Below are positions 9,520 to 18,759 of a stretch of 64,000 nt of DNA, piece by piece. The notes under the pieces were generated by a model. The model searched no databases. It was not told the DNA's origin and was given only the letters and a program-made list of their open reading frames with translations. The translations under genes and the position numbers were made by a program. Numbering within the stretch: the first letter of the stretch is position 1; each line of letters opens with the position of its first letter. Location: the NCBI GenBank assembly GCA_963730225.1, contig CAVSQX010000002.1:62001-126000 (forward strand). Reading direction: 5' to 3'. Source of the DNA: CAVSQX01 sp963730225 (lineage in GTDB: Bacteria; Planctomycetota; Phycisphaerae; Tepidisphaerales; Tepidisphaeraceae).

Positions 9520-11285
9520 CGCCTCTCCGAAATGAGAAACGTAAACCGCAACTCATCCTCGGGCTTGGGCGGCGGCCCGACGGGGCGGTAATGCGAAAAA
9601 ACCCAATCCAGCGTCGGCTTGCCGTAGCGGTAATCTCCGATCGGAAAATTCAGCCAATCGCCGCGCACATCCTTTCCCGTGAGAATCACGATGTCCGGTG
9701 GATTATTCTGCATCGCCGCTAGCGCCGCCGATTCTCCCAGCGAAATCACCTCCGGCGGCATGAAATCCCCCAGCCACACCGAATTCCGCCGCCGACTCAG
9801 ATAATTCAACATCCGTCCCTGCGGCAGCACCGCCAGCGTCCAGCGCGGATCGAACTGTTGCAATCGCAGCAGGGCGGCGTTGACCTCGGCGCCGCGCCGG
9901 TCGGCCCAGAATCGATCGGTTCCGCTTCCAACAGCGACGGTCTGCTCGCCGACGTACACCGCCATCACCGCCAGATAAATTCCCAGCAGCGCCGCCCACG
10001 CCGCCACGGCCATCGCGGTCGCGGCCGATCCGTTTCGGCCGATTCGACTCATCCACGCCGGCAGCCGCCCAGCGAAGAGATCAATCGCCACCATGAACGC
10101 CGGCATCGCCAGCGCGAAACCGTAATCGGTGATGCGGGCGTCGAGAAACATTCTGCCCAGTGTTGCCAGCGCGAAAACGCTGAACGCAATGCGCAAAGTC
10201 CGGCGCTCGGAGTTTCTCCCCTCTCCCTCCGGGAGAGGGGGCAGGACAAGAGCCAGCAACACAACCACTGGCAACGGCGCGGCCACATTGAGCCAATTGA
10301 TCCTCGGCCCTCCGAGCAGCACGCACCAGGCAATCACGGATGCAAAAATCGCGGCCGGCGCAATCCAGATCCATCGTCGTTTGGGAACGATGGTAAATCC
10401 CCAAATCACCGCAATGCCGAACACCGCAACGTAGCCCAGCGTCCATTTCAGCAGCACAATCGTGCTTTGCCGCACATCGAGCAGGCCCATTCCCTGCCGA
10501 TAAAAATCCAGTGCCGCGATTCTGGAATCGAACATCCACGGCAGCGATCCGAGCGTTCCCATCACCGCCGATCGCCACGGCATCACCGTCGCCAACATCA
10601 GCAACGCCGCTGCCACGGGAAGCACCGCCGACGCGACCAAGAGCAGCAGGTGCCGCCGATTCCGTGCCACCGTTACGATTCCCACGATGATCGCCAACGC
10701 CAACGGGAAGAAATTCTCCGCCTTGGTCAAAAAAACCAGCCCGCACAAGATCCCCGCCGCGATCGGCCAGATTCGCCTGCCGCTGCTGCCGTATCGCGCC
10801 ACGCACAGCATCGCCGCCAGCGACATCGCCATCCCATGCGTCACCTCCTGCCGATACGGACAAATCCAATTGAAATTTCCGATTTTGTCGAACCGTCCGA
10901 ACGCGAACAGGCAGAAAAACGAAATCCCACCCATCGTCGCCGTCAGCGTCGAGCCGATTTTCCGCAGAATCAGATAAATCATCCCCGCCGAGATGGCCGC
11001 GATCACCAGGTTGGCCCAGGCGATCGTCCAAAGCCCCACGCCAAAGCAGCGAAACATCACCGCGTTGAAATATTGCGAAAGCGGCCCGTTGAAATACGCC
11101 AGATCGCGGTACAGAACTTTCCCGCGGGAAAGTTGCCAGGCGTTGTACAGTTGCGAGCCGAAATCGACGATCGGATCGGGCCAGCTTCCCCACGTCCACG
11201 CCGCCATCGCCGCGCCGCAGCTTGCCACCGCCGCGACGCCGATCGCGTCTGGGGAAATTCGAATCGCCGCCGCCGCTGGCTTCAC
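9516..11285 (-). CDS. Membrane glycosyltransferase-like protein (GT39/ArnT-like), copy 1
   Basis: Paralogue of the downstream gene. I place the start at a GTG at 11285 because it overlaps the stop of the TPR gene as GTGA and gives 589 aa, exactly the length of copy 2. A longer reading to an ATG at 11348 would run deep into the TPR gene. Features: first transmembrane helix, loop-1 acidic motif (DPIVDFGSQLYNAWQLSRGK and VLYRDLAYFNGPLSQYF), multiple membrane segments, and a soluble tail with FMPPEVISLGES and RFTFLISERR. Probably modifies an extracytoplasmic glycan or protein using a lipid-linked sugar; the donor and acceptor cannot be read from sequence. Confidence 0.74.
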   Translation of the reverse strand: MKPAAAAIRISPDAIGVAAVASCGAAMAAWTWGSWPDPIVDFGSQLYNAWQLSRGKVLYRDLAYFNGPLSQYFNAVMFRCFGVGLWTIAWANLVIAAISAGMIYLILRKIGSTLTATMGGISFFCLFAFGRFDKIGNFNWICPYRQEVTHGMAMSLAAMLCVARYGSSGRRIWPIAAGILCGLVFLTKAENFFPLALAIIVGIVTVARNRRHLLLLVASAVLPVAAALLMLATVMPWRSAVMGTLGSLPWMFDSRIAALDFYRQGMGLLDVRQSTIVLLKWTLGYVAVFGIAVIWGFTIVPKRRWIWIAPAAIFASVIAWCVLLGGPRINWLNVAAPLPVVVLLALVLPPLPEGEGRNSERRTLRIAFSVFALATLGRMFLDARITDYGFALAMPAFMVAIDLFAGRLPAWMSRIGRNGSAATAMAVAAWAALLGIYLAVMAVYVGEQTVAVGSGTDRFWADRRGAEVNAALLRLQQFDPRWTLAVLPQGRMLNYLSRRRNSVWLGDFMPPEVISLGESAALAAMQNNPPDIVILTGKDVRGDWLNFPIGDYRYGKPTLDWVFSHYRPVGPPPKPEDELRFTFLISERR

Positions 11286-12944
11286 GCCGATTTCCCAGCC
11301 GACGCTTTTTGCAGCTCTGCCGCCACGCGCTGCACCACGCCCGCCCAATCACCCGCCTTTTTCTGACGGAACAGCCGAACCGTCGGATACCATGGCGAAT
11401 CCTCGCGCTCCAACATCCATCGCCAATCCGGCGTCGTCGGCAGCATCACCCACGTCGGCCTTCCCATCGCTCCGGCCAGGTGGGCCACCGACGTGTCCAC
11501 GCAAATCACCAGATCCAGCAAACTCAGCAGCGCCGCCGTCTGCGCGTAATCCGTCAGCTCCGCCGTCCAATCCACGATTCGCATCGACTCCGGCAGCGAA
11601 TCCGCCTGCTTCTGCAAGCTGAAAAACGAAACGCCTTCCACCGCTCCCAGCGGTGTCAAAACCCCCGGCGCACACGAGCGAATCCGATTGTTCTTGTGCT
11701 TCGGATTCCCCGCCCACGCCAATCCGACGCGCAGCGTCTTGCCTCCTGCCGGTATTTTCGATTTCCAGTCGGCCACGATCCGCTCGTCGGCAAACACGTA
11801 CGGAACTTTTCCCGGAACCGACTGCGCCGTCGGCCCGAATGCCAGCGGCAAAGACAGCAGCGGGAAATGAACGTCAAATTCCCCCAGCGGCTGGCCCTGC
11901 GCCACCGTTCGAGCCACCCCGGCAATGCCGCCGATCACCGGCGCTATCGCCGCCTGGCATTCCACGACTATTTTTCCCCCGCGCTCCGCTACCAGCGGAA
12001 TGAACCGTGCGAACTGAATCGTGTCGCCGACTCCCTGCTCGGCGTGCAGCAAAATCGTTCGCCCGGTCAGATCGCTTCCGTTCCAATCCGGCTTGCCGAA
12101 ATTCCGTCGCGACGGATTGTCCGGCAGCGCCCGCCTCCATTCGTACTCCGCAAATCCCCGTGCGTATTCCCCGCGCAGCAGCAGGTTGCACCCCAGATTC
12201 ATGTGAATCTCCGCCGATTTCGGACGCACCGCCGCCGCGTGCTGAAAATATTTTCCCGCTTCCTCGACTTGTCCCTCCTGCTCCAGCACCGAGCCGAGAT
12301 TGTTCAGCGCTTCCCCGTAATCCGGCTTCAGCCGCGCCGCTTTCAGAAACGACGCCAGCGCATCGGCCGGCCGGCGTCGCTCGCGCAAAATCGTTCCCAG
12401 AACATTGTGCGCCTCGGCCAACTCCGGCTTGAGCTCGATCGCCCGCCGCGCGCTGGCCAGCGCCGCATCGTCGCTGCCCGTGCGAAGCTGCGCATTGGCC
12501 AGATTGCAGTGCGCCTCGGCCAAATCTGGCTGTGCCGCCACCGCCGCTTCGTACGCCGTCACCGCCTCGCCCGGTTTATTTTTCGCCAGCCACAGCGTTC
12601 CCAGCCGCGCGCTGCGCCTCGGCGAAATTCGGCCGAATCTTCGACGCCAGTTGAAACGCCCAGATCGCATCATCCGGCCGATTCAGCCGTTCCAGCGCAT
12701 CGCCCAGCGCGTACGCCGCATCGGCATCCTGGCGAAGCTCGACGCTCCGCCGGCTGGCCGTCACCGCTTCGTCCAGATTTCCCCGATCTTGCAAAACCGC
12801 CGCCAGCCCATCGTACGCCTCGGCCGCCAGCGCTGAATCTCCCGCCGATTCGATCACCCGCCGATACGAATTCTCCGCCTCCGCCAGCCGACCGGCGTCC
12901 TGATGCTCCTGCGCCTCGGCCAACACTTGTTCAACTCCGTCCAT
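11282..12944 (-). CDS. TPR protein with glycosyltransferase-9-like C-terminal domain (frame break)
   Basis: About 553 aa after joining two frames near 12605, where one extra base in a GCGCGC stretch fits. The N-terminal half is a run of tetratricopeptide repeats (LAEAHNVLGTILRERRRPAD, YGEALNNLGSVLEQEGQVEE and similar). The C-terminal half resembles the ADP-heptose/GT9-type fold seen in many TPR-GT proteins: LLHAEQGVGDTIQFARFIPL, a central VGLAWAGNPKHKNNRIRS (phosphate-loop-like region) and LDLVICVDTSVAHLAGAMGR. Such proteins are found in surface-glycan clusters. It heads the leftward operon with the two membrane transferases, overlapping the next gene by four bases. Confidence 0.78.
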
Positions 12945-12985
12945 GCCGATTATCTTACACCCTCGCCGCGCAGCTGGGTAAATCC

Positions 12986-14402
12986 ATGTCCGAAGAAGAT
13001 TACGAACCGATTATCCGCGATGGCCTGCCTTCAACCGGCAAGCCCAAAAAAATCGTCATCATCGGCGCAGGCATCGCCGGGCTTTCCGCCGGCTTGGAGC
13101 TGATGCGGGCTGGCCACGACATCACCATTCTCGAAGCCAAAGGCCACGTCGGCGGGCGCGTGCAGACCGTGCGCGAGCCGTTTGAAACCGGCCTCTACGC
13201 CGAAGCCGGCGCCATGCGAATTCCCTCCGCCCACAATCTCACCATGGCCTACGTGAAAAAATTCGGCCTGAAGCTGATGCCGTTCACGATGGGCAACCCC
13301 AACGCATTTCTGTTCGTCAACGGCCGCCGACACCGCGCCAGCCAAGCCGCCGCTGATGCCAATTGCCTGGGCTTTGATCTGGGCAACTCCGCCGAGCGCG
13401 GCAAAACCGCCAAGCAGCTTTGGCACGATGCCCTATCGCCCATCATGGAAATCCTCCGAACCCAGGGAAACGCCGCCTGGCCGCAGATCGTCAGGGATTA
13501 CGATCATCTCACCACCCACGAATTTCTCGAAAGCCGCGGCTGGTCCGAAGGGGCCATCGAAATGTTCGGCGTGCTGGAAAATCTCGAATCGCGCATGCAC
13601 GCTTCCTTCGTCGAAGTGCTGCTGGCCGAACTGGGTCACGCCTTCACCGACATGTTCCAGGTGGTAGGGGGGATGGATCAACTTCCCAAATCCTTCGTGC
13701 CGATGCTTGGATCGCGCATCCGCTTCGGCTGCGTGCTCGTCGCTCTGGATCAAACCGAAACCAAGGCGATCATCCACTACGACACCCGCGGCGGCCGCCG
13801 AGCCATCGAGGCCGACTACGCCATCGTGACCATTCCCTTCTCGGTTCTGCGTCACACCGAAATCATCAAGCCGTTTTCGCGCGGCAAGCAACGCGCCATC
13901 CGCCAGCTTCACTACGACGCCTCGGCGAAAATCTTCATGCAATGTCGCCGCCGATTCTGGGAAGAGGACGACAACATCTTCGGCGGTGGAACTTTTACCG
14001 ATCTGGCCATCCGCACCATGTGGTACCCCGAGCACGGCCGCGAAACCGGCCGCGGGGTTTTGCTCGCCAGCTACACCTGGGCCGACGACGCCCAGCGCCT
14101 GGGGCTCGCTCTCCCACGACAATCGCATTTCCCAGGCCGTGGAAGACGTCGCCCAGATTCATCCGCAGATCAACGATGAGTTCGAAGTAGGGGGGTCCAA
14201 GATGTGGCACGATGACGAATTCGCCTGCGGCGCCTTCGCTCTTTTCCAGCCCGAGCAGACGCTGCTCCTGTATCAACACATCATCGCCCCCGAAGGCCGA
14301 TTTCATTTTGCCGGTGAGCACGCCTCGTTGACGCATCGGTGGATGCAGGGCTCCATCGAGTCGGCCTTGCGCTGTGCCCAGGCAATTCACAAAGCAACAT
14401 GA
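12986..14402 (+). CDS. Flavin-containing amine oxidase family protein (frame break)
   Basis: FAD-dependent oxidoreductase of the monoamine oxidase/phytoene desaturase superfamily, about 471 aa. The start MSEEDYEPIIRDGLPSTGKP precedes the dinucleotide motif KIVIIGAGIAGLSAGLELMR and the GG motif KGHVGGRVQTVREPFETG, followed by AEAGAMRIP. The C-terminal FAD-contact motif reads GRFHFAGEHASLTHRWMQGS. Near 14105 the frame changes by one extra base in a G-run (…DAQRLG | SLSHDNRISQAVEDV). The natural substrate is not evident; L-amino-acid or polyamine oxidation are family possibilities. Divergent from the TPR operon with about 40 bases between starts. Confidence 0.82.
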
Positions 14403-14502
14403 ATAAAACTCATTCCCCTTGTCACTACTTGTTGCCGCCCAAGGCATTACAAAAACGTGATGAACTTCCAGGAATTGCGCTGGCGAAGAAACATTATGGT
14501 AT

Positions 14503-14508
14503 TATAAT
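14503..14508 (+). promoter_or_regulatory. Possible -10 element upstream of prepilin-like gene
   Basis: A consensus TATAAT in an AT-rich stretch about 70 bases before the prepilin start. A TTGCGC lies upstream, but with a spacer of 22 bases, longer than ideal, so only the -10 is offered. Confidence 0.3.
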
Positions 14509-14578
14509 GCAATCGTTTGCATTTCACGTAATCGGTAATACCGATTGCGGCTTGCGCCTGCATGCGGAGTGGCCGGTC

Positions 14579-15553
14579 ATGAAATCAGTCATTTCCCCAC
14601 GAAAGAAGCGAGGCTTCACTTTAGTCGAATTGCTTGTCGTCATCGGCATCATCGCGCTGCTGATCGGTATTCTTCTTCCGGCTCTAAGCAAAGCCCGCTC
14701 GGCTGCCAAGACCGTCGCCTGCGCTTCTAACCTGCGCCAAATGGGCCAAGGCTGGGCGCTCTATCTTTCTGAAAGCAAAGGGCACCTTCCGTATTACATC
14801 TGGCACACCAGCCCGCCTAACGCAAATCTCACAGGCGAAGGGCTGGGAGTCTTTACATGGAACGGCTACTGGATCGGCATGCTGGGGCAATACAAGGTCT
14901 ACGTGTCCAAACTTCTCTGTCCCGAAGCCAACACAATAATTCCTTTCTCTCAGGCCGAGGGATTTGGTGATGTCAACGACGCCTGGACCGGCGCGGATCA
15001 GACAACCGCTGATACGGGAATAGTGTTCGAATCGGTGCCCGGCACGGTTCAGGACATCGGCCAATCGATTAAGGATCCGGTTTATGGATATGTCCCCCCG
15101 AGCGGTTGCTTCCGTGTGGGAACCTACGGTTTTAACCGCAATCTGGCCGCTTCCGCTAATGCCAGCGGCGTCTATACAACCGATTGGGGCTTGAACATCT
15201 CCGACGTAAAGCCTTCTAGCGATGTGCCCGTATTTTTCGACAGTACATGGGTTGACGTACTGCTCCAATCGAACAATCAGACGCTTAACTCCTCGGATGA
15301 AAACGGCTCCGCCGGCAATCCAATTCCAATGCCGCCCAATCTCACCGGCGATCCCGCAGCCCAGGACAACAACAGCACTCCCCAAAGCTGGCGTTTCATC
15401 ATCGCCCGGCACAATAAGGGCATCAACATCTGCTTCGCCGACGGCAGCGCATCCTGGATTCCCCTGTCCGACCTCTACAACCACACTTGGGACGGCTTCA
15501 ACAACGGTTCCAATTGGAACAAGTACACCTTCACGAAACTGCCCCAGAAATAG
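14579..15553 (+). CDS. Type II secretion/type IV prepilin-like protein (pseudopilin), large
   Basis: A 324-aa protein with a basic leader (MKSVISPRKKR), the prepilin peptidase site G|FTLVELLVVIGIIALLIG (cleavage after Gly, Glu at +5) and a hydrophobic N-terminal helix. It then has the SNLRQMGQGWALYLSESKG helix and a large beta-rich C-terminal domain ending with an H-x-GINICFADGSASWIP block. This last block is typical of the expanded pseudopilin families in Planctomycetota. Probably processed and inserted into the inner membrane by a T2SS/T4P-like machine encoded elsewhere. The start is chosen at the ATG directly before the basic leader. Confidence 0.88.
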   Translation: MKSVISPRKKRGFTLVELLVVIGIIALLIGILLPALSKARSAAKTVACASNLRQMGQGWALYLSESKGHLPYYIWHTSPPNANLTGEGLGVFTWNGYWIGMLGQYKVYVSKLLCPEANTIIPFSQAEGFGDVNDAWTGADQTTADTGIVFESVPGTVQDIGQSIKDPVYGYVPPSGCFRVGTYGFNRNLAASANASGVYTTDWGLNISDVKPSSDVPVFFDSTWVDVLLQSNNQTLNSSDENGSAGNPIPMPPNLTGDPAAQDNNSTPQSWRFIIARHNKGINICFADGSASWIPLSDLYNHTWDGFNNGSNWNKYTFTKLPQK

Positions 15554-15823
15554 GCCCGATAACTCCGGAGCGCTTTGCCCTGCGCACCACCAACGCTAAA
15601 TTGCCGTTGGCGACACTTTAGAAAGCTTGTTAAATGACTACAAGCAAACGAGTTATCGCCTCAGAAATCAGCCAATCCTAGTTAGAATCGGGACATGAGA
15701 AGACGAATCTCGGTTTCAGTTAAACTCGGTAATCTGACAAACAACTCCACCGCCGGCTACCACACTCGCGCCCCTCTCACTGCAACGCGGTAACCTTTAT
15801 GCCACTGGCATAATATCCCAACC
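15554..15823. other. Intergenic stretch left of the Mu-like element
   Basis: No convincing gene. It holds a short perfect palindrome at 15797-15813 (TTATGCC-ACT-GGCATAA). Its first arm lies inside the 11-mer CCTTTATGCCA (15794-15804), which recurs on the far side of the element at 29111-29121. Whether this is chance, an old target site or part of the element is open. Confidence 0.4.
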
Positions 15824-15859
15824 AAAACTGGATTTCGGGACAGCAAACTGGACGGAACC
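15824..15859. repeat. Left-end candidate transposase-binding sites of the Mu-like element
   Basis: Two copies of AAACTGGA lie 20 bases apart (15825 and 15845), with GGGACAG between them (15837-15843). The same words appear in inverted orientation at the right end (28943-28994). Paired, helically phased copies inverted at both ends are what MuA-type transposases use. The exact terminal TG/CA could not be fixed. Confidence 0.5.
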
Positions 15860-15869
15860 ATAGCGCAGC

Positions 15870-15903
15870 AAAAAGCCCGGCAGGTTTCCTTGCCGGTTTT
15901 ATA
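15870..15903 (-). terminator. Terminator of the leftward early arm
   Basis: Read on the minus strand: CCGGCAAGG, an AAA loop, CCTGCCGG, then GCTTTTTGC. It sits 40 bases past the stop of the last leftward phage gene. The plus strand also ends in GTTTTAT, so it may work in both directions. Confidence 0.65.
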
Positions 15904-15943
15904 GGCAATCGAAAATGTCGTTCGATGGCCGCTTAAAAGACCA

Positions 15944-16309
15944 TCAAACACCGCCCCGCCGAACGCGCGGACGCCGCCCACGGCCGCTGGCCGCGTTAGT
16001 CGCCAGGAAGCTGGCGAATAGCGAAAGCGCGTGAAGGTCGGCCCCGTCGATCTTGCCCGCGAGCCATCGAATCGTGCGACGCCGATCGGTGTCGCTCCGG
16101 CCCCAGATAGTTGTACGGCCGGGGAAAAGCACGGGCGCCGCGACGGCCTGGCGATACCTGCCCACGGCCGATCGGCTCACGTTGTAGCCGTTGGCTTTCA
16201 GCCAGTCGCACAATTCATCCGTCGAGTTGCGAGCATCCTTGAGCATCCGATGAAACGGTGCAACGTGCCGATCTGCCAGAACTCTCAGGGCTTTGAATAC
16301 ATGTGACAT
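15944..16309 (-). CDS. Mu Gp27/DUF3486-like phage protein
   Basis: A 121-aa protein. The central helix-turn-helix-like segment DELCDWLKANGYNVSRSAVG followed by RYRQAV resembles the conserved core of the Mu Gp27/DUF3486 family (…WL..GY.iSksavhrY…), a small-terminase candidate in Mu-like phages. The N-terminus of the family is not well matched and the C-terminus is basic (GRGRRPRVRRGG), consistent with DNA binding. It is the last gene of the leftward arm, before the terminator and left-end repeats. No large terminase follows, so any packaging role is lost or supplied elsewhere. Confidence 0.5.
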   Translation of the reverse strand: MSHVFKALRVLADRHVAPFHRMLKDARNSTDELCDWLKANGYNVSRSAVGRYRQAVAAPVLFPGRTTIWGRSDTDRRRTIRWLAGKIDGADLHALSLFASFLATNAASGRGRRPRVRRGGV

Positions 16310-16382
16310 TTCCTGCCTCGATCGTTACTATCAAAGCCAGCCGCCCCATGTTCTGGAGCGGCCGGCAGTCAGGGGTTGTGAT

Positions 16383-16922
16383 TCACGCGGCCGCCTCAAG
16401 CACTTCCGATCGGCTTTTTCGATTTCCAGTCAGAGAAGCCAACGAAAGTGCCGGCGGCTGTTTTTTTTCGTCGATCGCACGCCAGGCGATTCCGCCCTTC
16501 AGGACAAGAAAGAGCCGCAGCGCGACCAGCGACCCGACACGCCCATCGGAGCACGGCCGGTAGTAAGCGCCTTCAAAATCACCGGGAATGATTCGGCCCC
16601 GCGCATCGACCGCACGCAATACGATCTGGCGCAACGCCTGCGGCGGCTGATGCGCCGCGCTATCCAGGCGGAGCCGCCGAAGATCGATGGCCGGGGATTT
16701 TGCCGCGCATCGGAAATCCGCCGCGACGGCTTTGGCGGCGATGAAGCTCGCCGGAGTCGCGTCAACGATGAACGCGACGGGCTGCATCGACCAAATCCCG
16801 GTGCCTATTAGAAATCCGATCGGCCGGTGGAAGATGTCGAACGCCTTCCAAATCCCGCCGCGCGATCCGCGTCTCACCGGCCGCGGCGTGCCGGGCTGAT
16901 GCCTTCCAGGTGAACTGTTCAT
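16383..16922 (-). CDS. Hypothetical phage early-arm protein
   Basis: A 179-aa frame between the Gp16-like and Gp27-like genes on the same strand. The N-terminus is rich in Arg, Gly and Pro (MNSSPGRHQPGTPRPVRRG), followed by a moderately hydrophobic stretch (FHRPIGFLIGTGIWSMQPVA) and Ala/Arg-rich sequence. I do not recognise a family. The hydrophobic stretch could be one membrane segment, which would allow a holin or lysis role, but that is speculation. Coding status rests mainly on position, strand and lack of a competing frame. Confidence 0.4.
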   Translation of the reverse strand: MNSSPGRHQPGTPRPVRRGSRGGIWKAFDIFHRPIGFLIGTGIWSMQPVAFIVDATPASFIAAKAVAADFRCAAKSPAIDLRRLRLDSAAHQPPQALRQIVLRAVDARGRIIPGDFEGAYYRPCSDGRVGSLVALRLFLVLKGGIAWRAIDEKKQPPALSLASLTGNRKSRSEVLEAAA

Positions 16923-17004
16923 CGTTCCTCCTCTTCCGAAGGTATCCGGCGAATGCGGCCTATCGGTTCAGGCTTGTCTTTCGTTCGCGTCATGGCAAAT
17001 CCTT

Positions 17005-17556
17005 TCAAAACGGCGGCTCATCCGGCGCGAACGCCGCGCCGCACAATTCCGCCTGTGATTCATTTTTGTCGGCCGACGTTTGACGCTCGTGGCCCAGGCT
17101 GATTCCGTTCTGAGCCGCGTACGCGGTCAGACCGATGATGAGGGCTTGCAACCCGCCGTAATCCAGTTCCTCGATCGTCCGGCACTCGCCCTGGCTCACA
17201 CGCTTCTCGATCCAACCGGCCAAGCCGATGCCGCCGGGCAACAGCTTCCCGTTTCGCTCCAGCACGTCGGCGGTGAACTTGGCGCGATGGCGCATCCGCC
17301 CCAGCGAATCGGCCGCCGCGGCTTGCCAGTAGCCGCGGGAGAAGTGCAGCAACCTTCCCCCGCCGGATCGCTCGACGATGGCCATGAACGCCGCAAAGTC
17401 GCCGCTGGTGAGCTTCGGAGACGTGCTGGTGATGTCGCCCTTGTAATGGGCGTGCTGGAAGTTCATCAGTAGCACGTCGCGCCGCTGATCCTCACTGATG
17501 CCGGCCGCGCGGCACGCTCGCACGGCCAGTTGCTTTTGAAGATTCGTCCAGGCCAT
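17005..17556 (-). CDS. Gp16/GemA-like (DUF1018-like) phage early protein
   Basis: A 183-aa protein, 12 bases after the MuB-like stop. The N-terminal helix (TNLQKQLAVRACRAAGISED) and the C-terminal part (LAGWIEKRVSQGECRTIEEL … GLQALIIGLTAYAAQNG) resemble Mu Gp16/GemA proteins, which lie downstream of the transposition genes and modulate host gene expression or supercoiling. The resemblance is by eye and partial. Position in the operon agrees. Confidence 0.45.
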   Translation of the reverse strand: MAWTNLQKQLAVRACRAAGISEDQRRDVLLMNFQHAHYKGDITSTSPKLTSGDFAAFMAIVERSGGGRLLHFSRGYWQAAAADSLGRMRHRAKFTADVLERNGKLLPGGIGLAGWIEKRVSQGECRTIEELDYGGLQALIIGLTAYAAQNGISLGHERQTSADKNESQAELCGAAFAPDEPPF

Positions 17557-17568
17557 TTCGATGGTCCT

Positions 17569-18759
17569 TTAACCGGCCTTCAATGCCGGCTCGATTTCGT
17601 CGTTACGTGCAACGTGCCGATCCGCCGCGGACCGCAACCGCTGCCATTCGCCGCCTAGCAACATATCCAGCGCCATGATGACTTGTTCCCGCTCCACAAT
17701 TTGCGTATCGGGGTCGATGTCAAAAACAGTGTTCACCGCGTTCTCGGCCAGGCGGATGCAGCCAAAGCCCGGCACGCAAGCGATCCGCCACAGCAGATCG
17801 AGCGCTTCGCGGTGCAGCCGGATTTCTTTCTTCTTGAAGAATGCGGCTATCTCGGCCATCGTGAAAAGGTCGCGGCCGCCGGCAGCCGCCGAGCCGTCGG
17901 GGCTGTCGGAGTTGTAAACGTTGTCCAGGGCGTTGTAGCGAATGGTCCGACTGGCAAACTGCCCGCGGCCGTGGGCGCGGTCATTGACGAATTGCAGGAT
18001 TTCATCCGTGCCCGCCATGACGATCGGCACGCCCGCTTCATCGTGGATCGAGCGGACGCACCCGACGCGCTCCCGGAGTTGGTGGGCTTCATCCAAAAAG
18101 ATGATGCGATTCGTTCCGCTCATCGCCGCGACGATGTATTTGCGGAAGGCCCCGGACGTTCCGATTGTGTTTCGCCAGCCGAGTTGGCTGGCGATGGAAA
18201 AGTAAAGCTCGCGGACCGTCATGCCGCCATGGCAATACACGTACAGCCCGCGCATCTCCTCAGTCAGAATTTTCAACACCTTGGTTTTGCCCGCCCCGCT
18301 GGGAACCACCACCGCGGCCATCATGGTGCGTTTGTCCGCGAGCATGGCGATGGAGCGGATTGCTTCGGCGACAGTGGTGCGCACGTAGTCTTTCGGCCGC
18401 CGTGACTCCAGGCGTTTTGATTCGCGTTCCATCCAATTGTTGACCGCAACCGTGACGGCGGCCGAATCGCCGACGTACTTGCCCGATGCCCATTCGGAAA
18501 CGGTCGTCGGCGAATAGCCGCACGCCCTGGCGGCTTGGGCCATCCGGATGCCGTTGGAGTCGGTGAACTTTTTGAAATGCTCTCTGATTTCGGTGATCTG
18601 AGCCGCCGAAAGCTCGTGCTTGGAAGATACCATCCGTGCTTCCCGTAGTAAGCGATTCGATCCGATGAGGCGATCCATCGCCTCATGCGCGAACTTCGAT
18701 TCGTCCTGCTGCACCGGCTTCGCGTCCGGCGCGAGATTGCCGTCTTGCTGGTTGTTCAT
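17569..18759 (-). CDS. MuB-like transposition ATPase / target-DNA activator
   Basis: A 396-aa AAA+ ATPase that should bind DNA, select targets and activate the MuA-type transposase. Domain order: N-terminal helical part; HTH with the AARACGYSPTTVSEWASGKY motif (about 76-95), as in MuB; Walker A VVPSGAGKT (151-159); Walker B RIIFLDEAH (218-226); then sensor regions. The start at 18759 is chosen because its ATG overlaps the stop of the transposase gene (ATGA); a longer frame reaches 18855 inside that gene. Tight A-B coupling is the standard Mu arrangement. Confidence 0.88.
   Translation of the reverse strand: MNNQQDGNLAPDAKPVQQDESKFAHEAMDRLIGSNRLLREARMVSSKHELSAAQITEIREHFKKFTDSNGIRMAQAARACGYSPTTVSEWASGKYVGDSAAVTVAVNNWMERESKRLESRRPKDYVRTTVAEAIRSIAMLADKRTMMAAVVVPSGAGKTKVLKILTEEMRGLYVYCHGGMTVRELYFSIASQLGWRNTIGTSGAFRKYIVAAMSGTNRIIFLDEAHQLRERVGCVRSIHDEAGVPIVMAGTDEILQFVNDRAHGRGQFASRTIRYNALDNVYNSDSPDGSAAAGGRDLFTMAEIAAFFKKKEIRLHREALDLLWRIACVPGFGCIRLAENAVNTVFDIDPDTQIVEREQVIMALDMLLGGEWQRLRSAADRHVARNDEIEPALKAG

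Noticed and set aside
15757..15981. 74-aa minus-strand frame at the left end of the element
   Set aside because: Runs through the terminator hairpin and end repeats; no RBS or domain.
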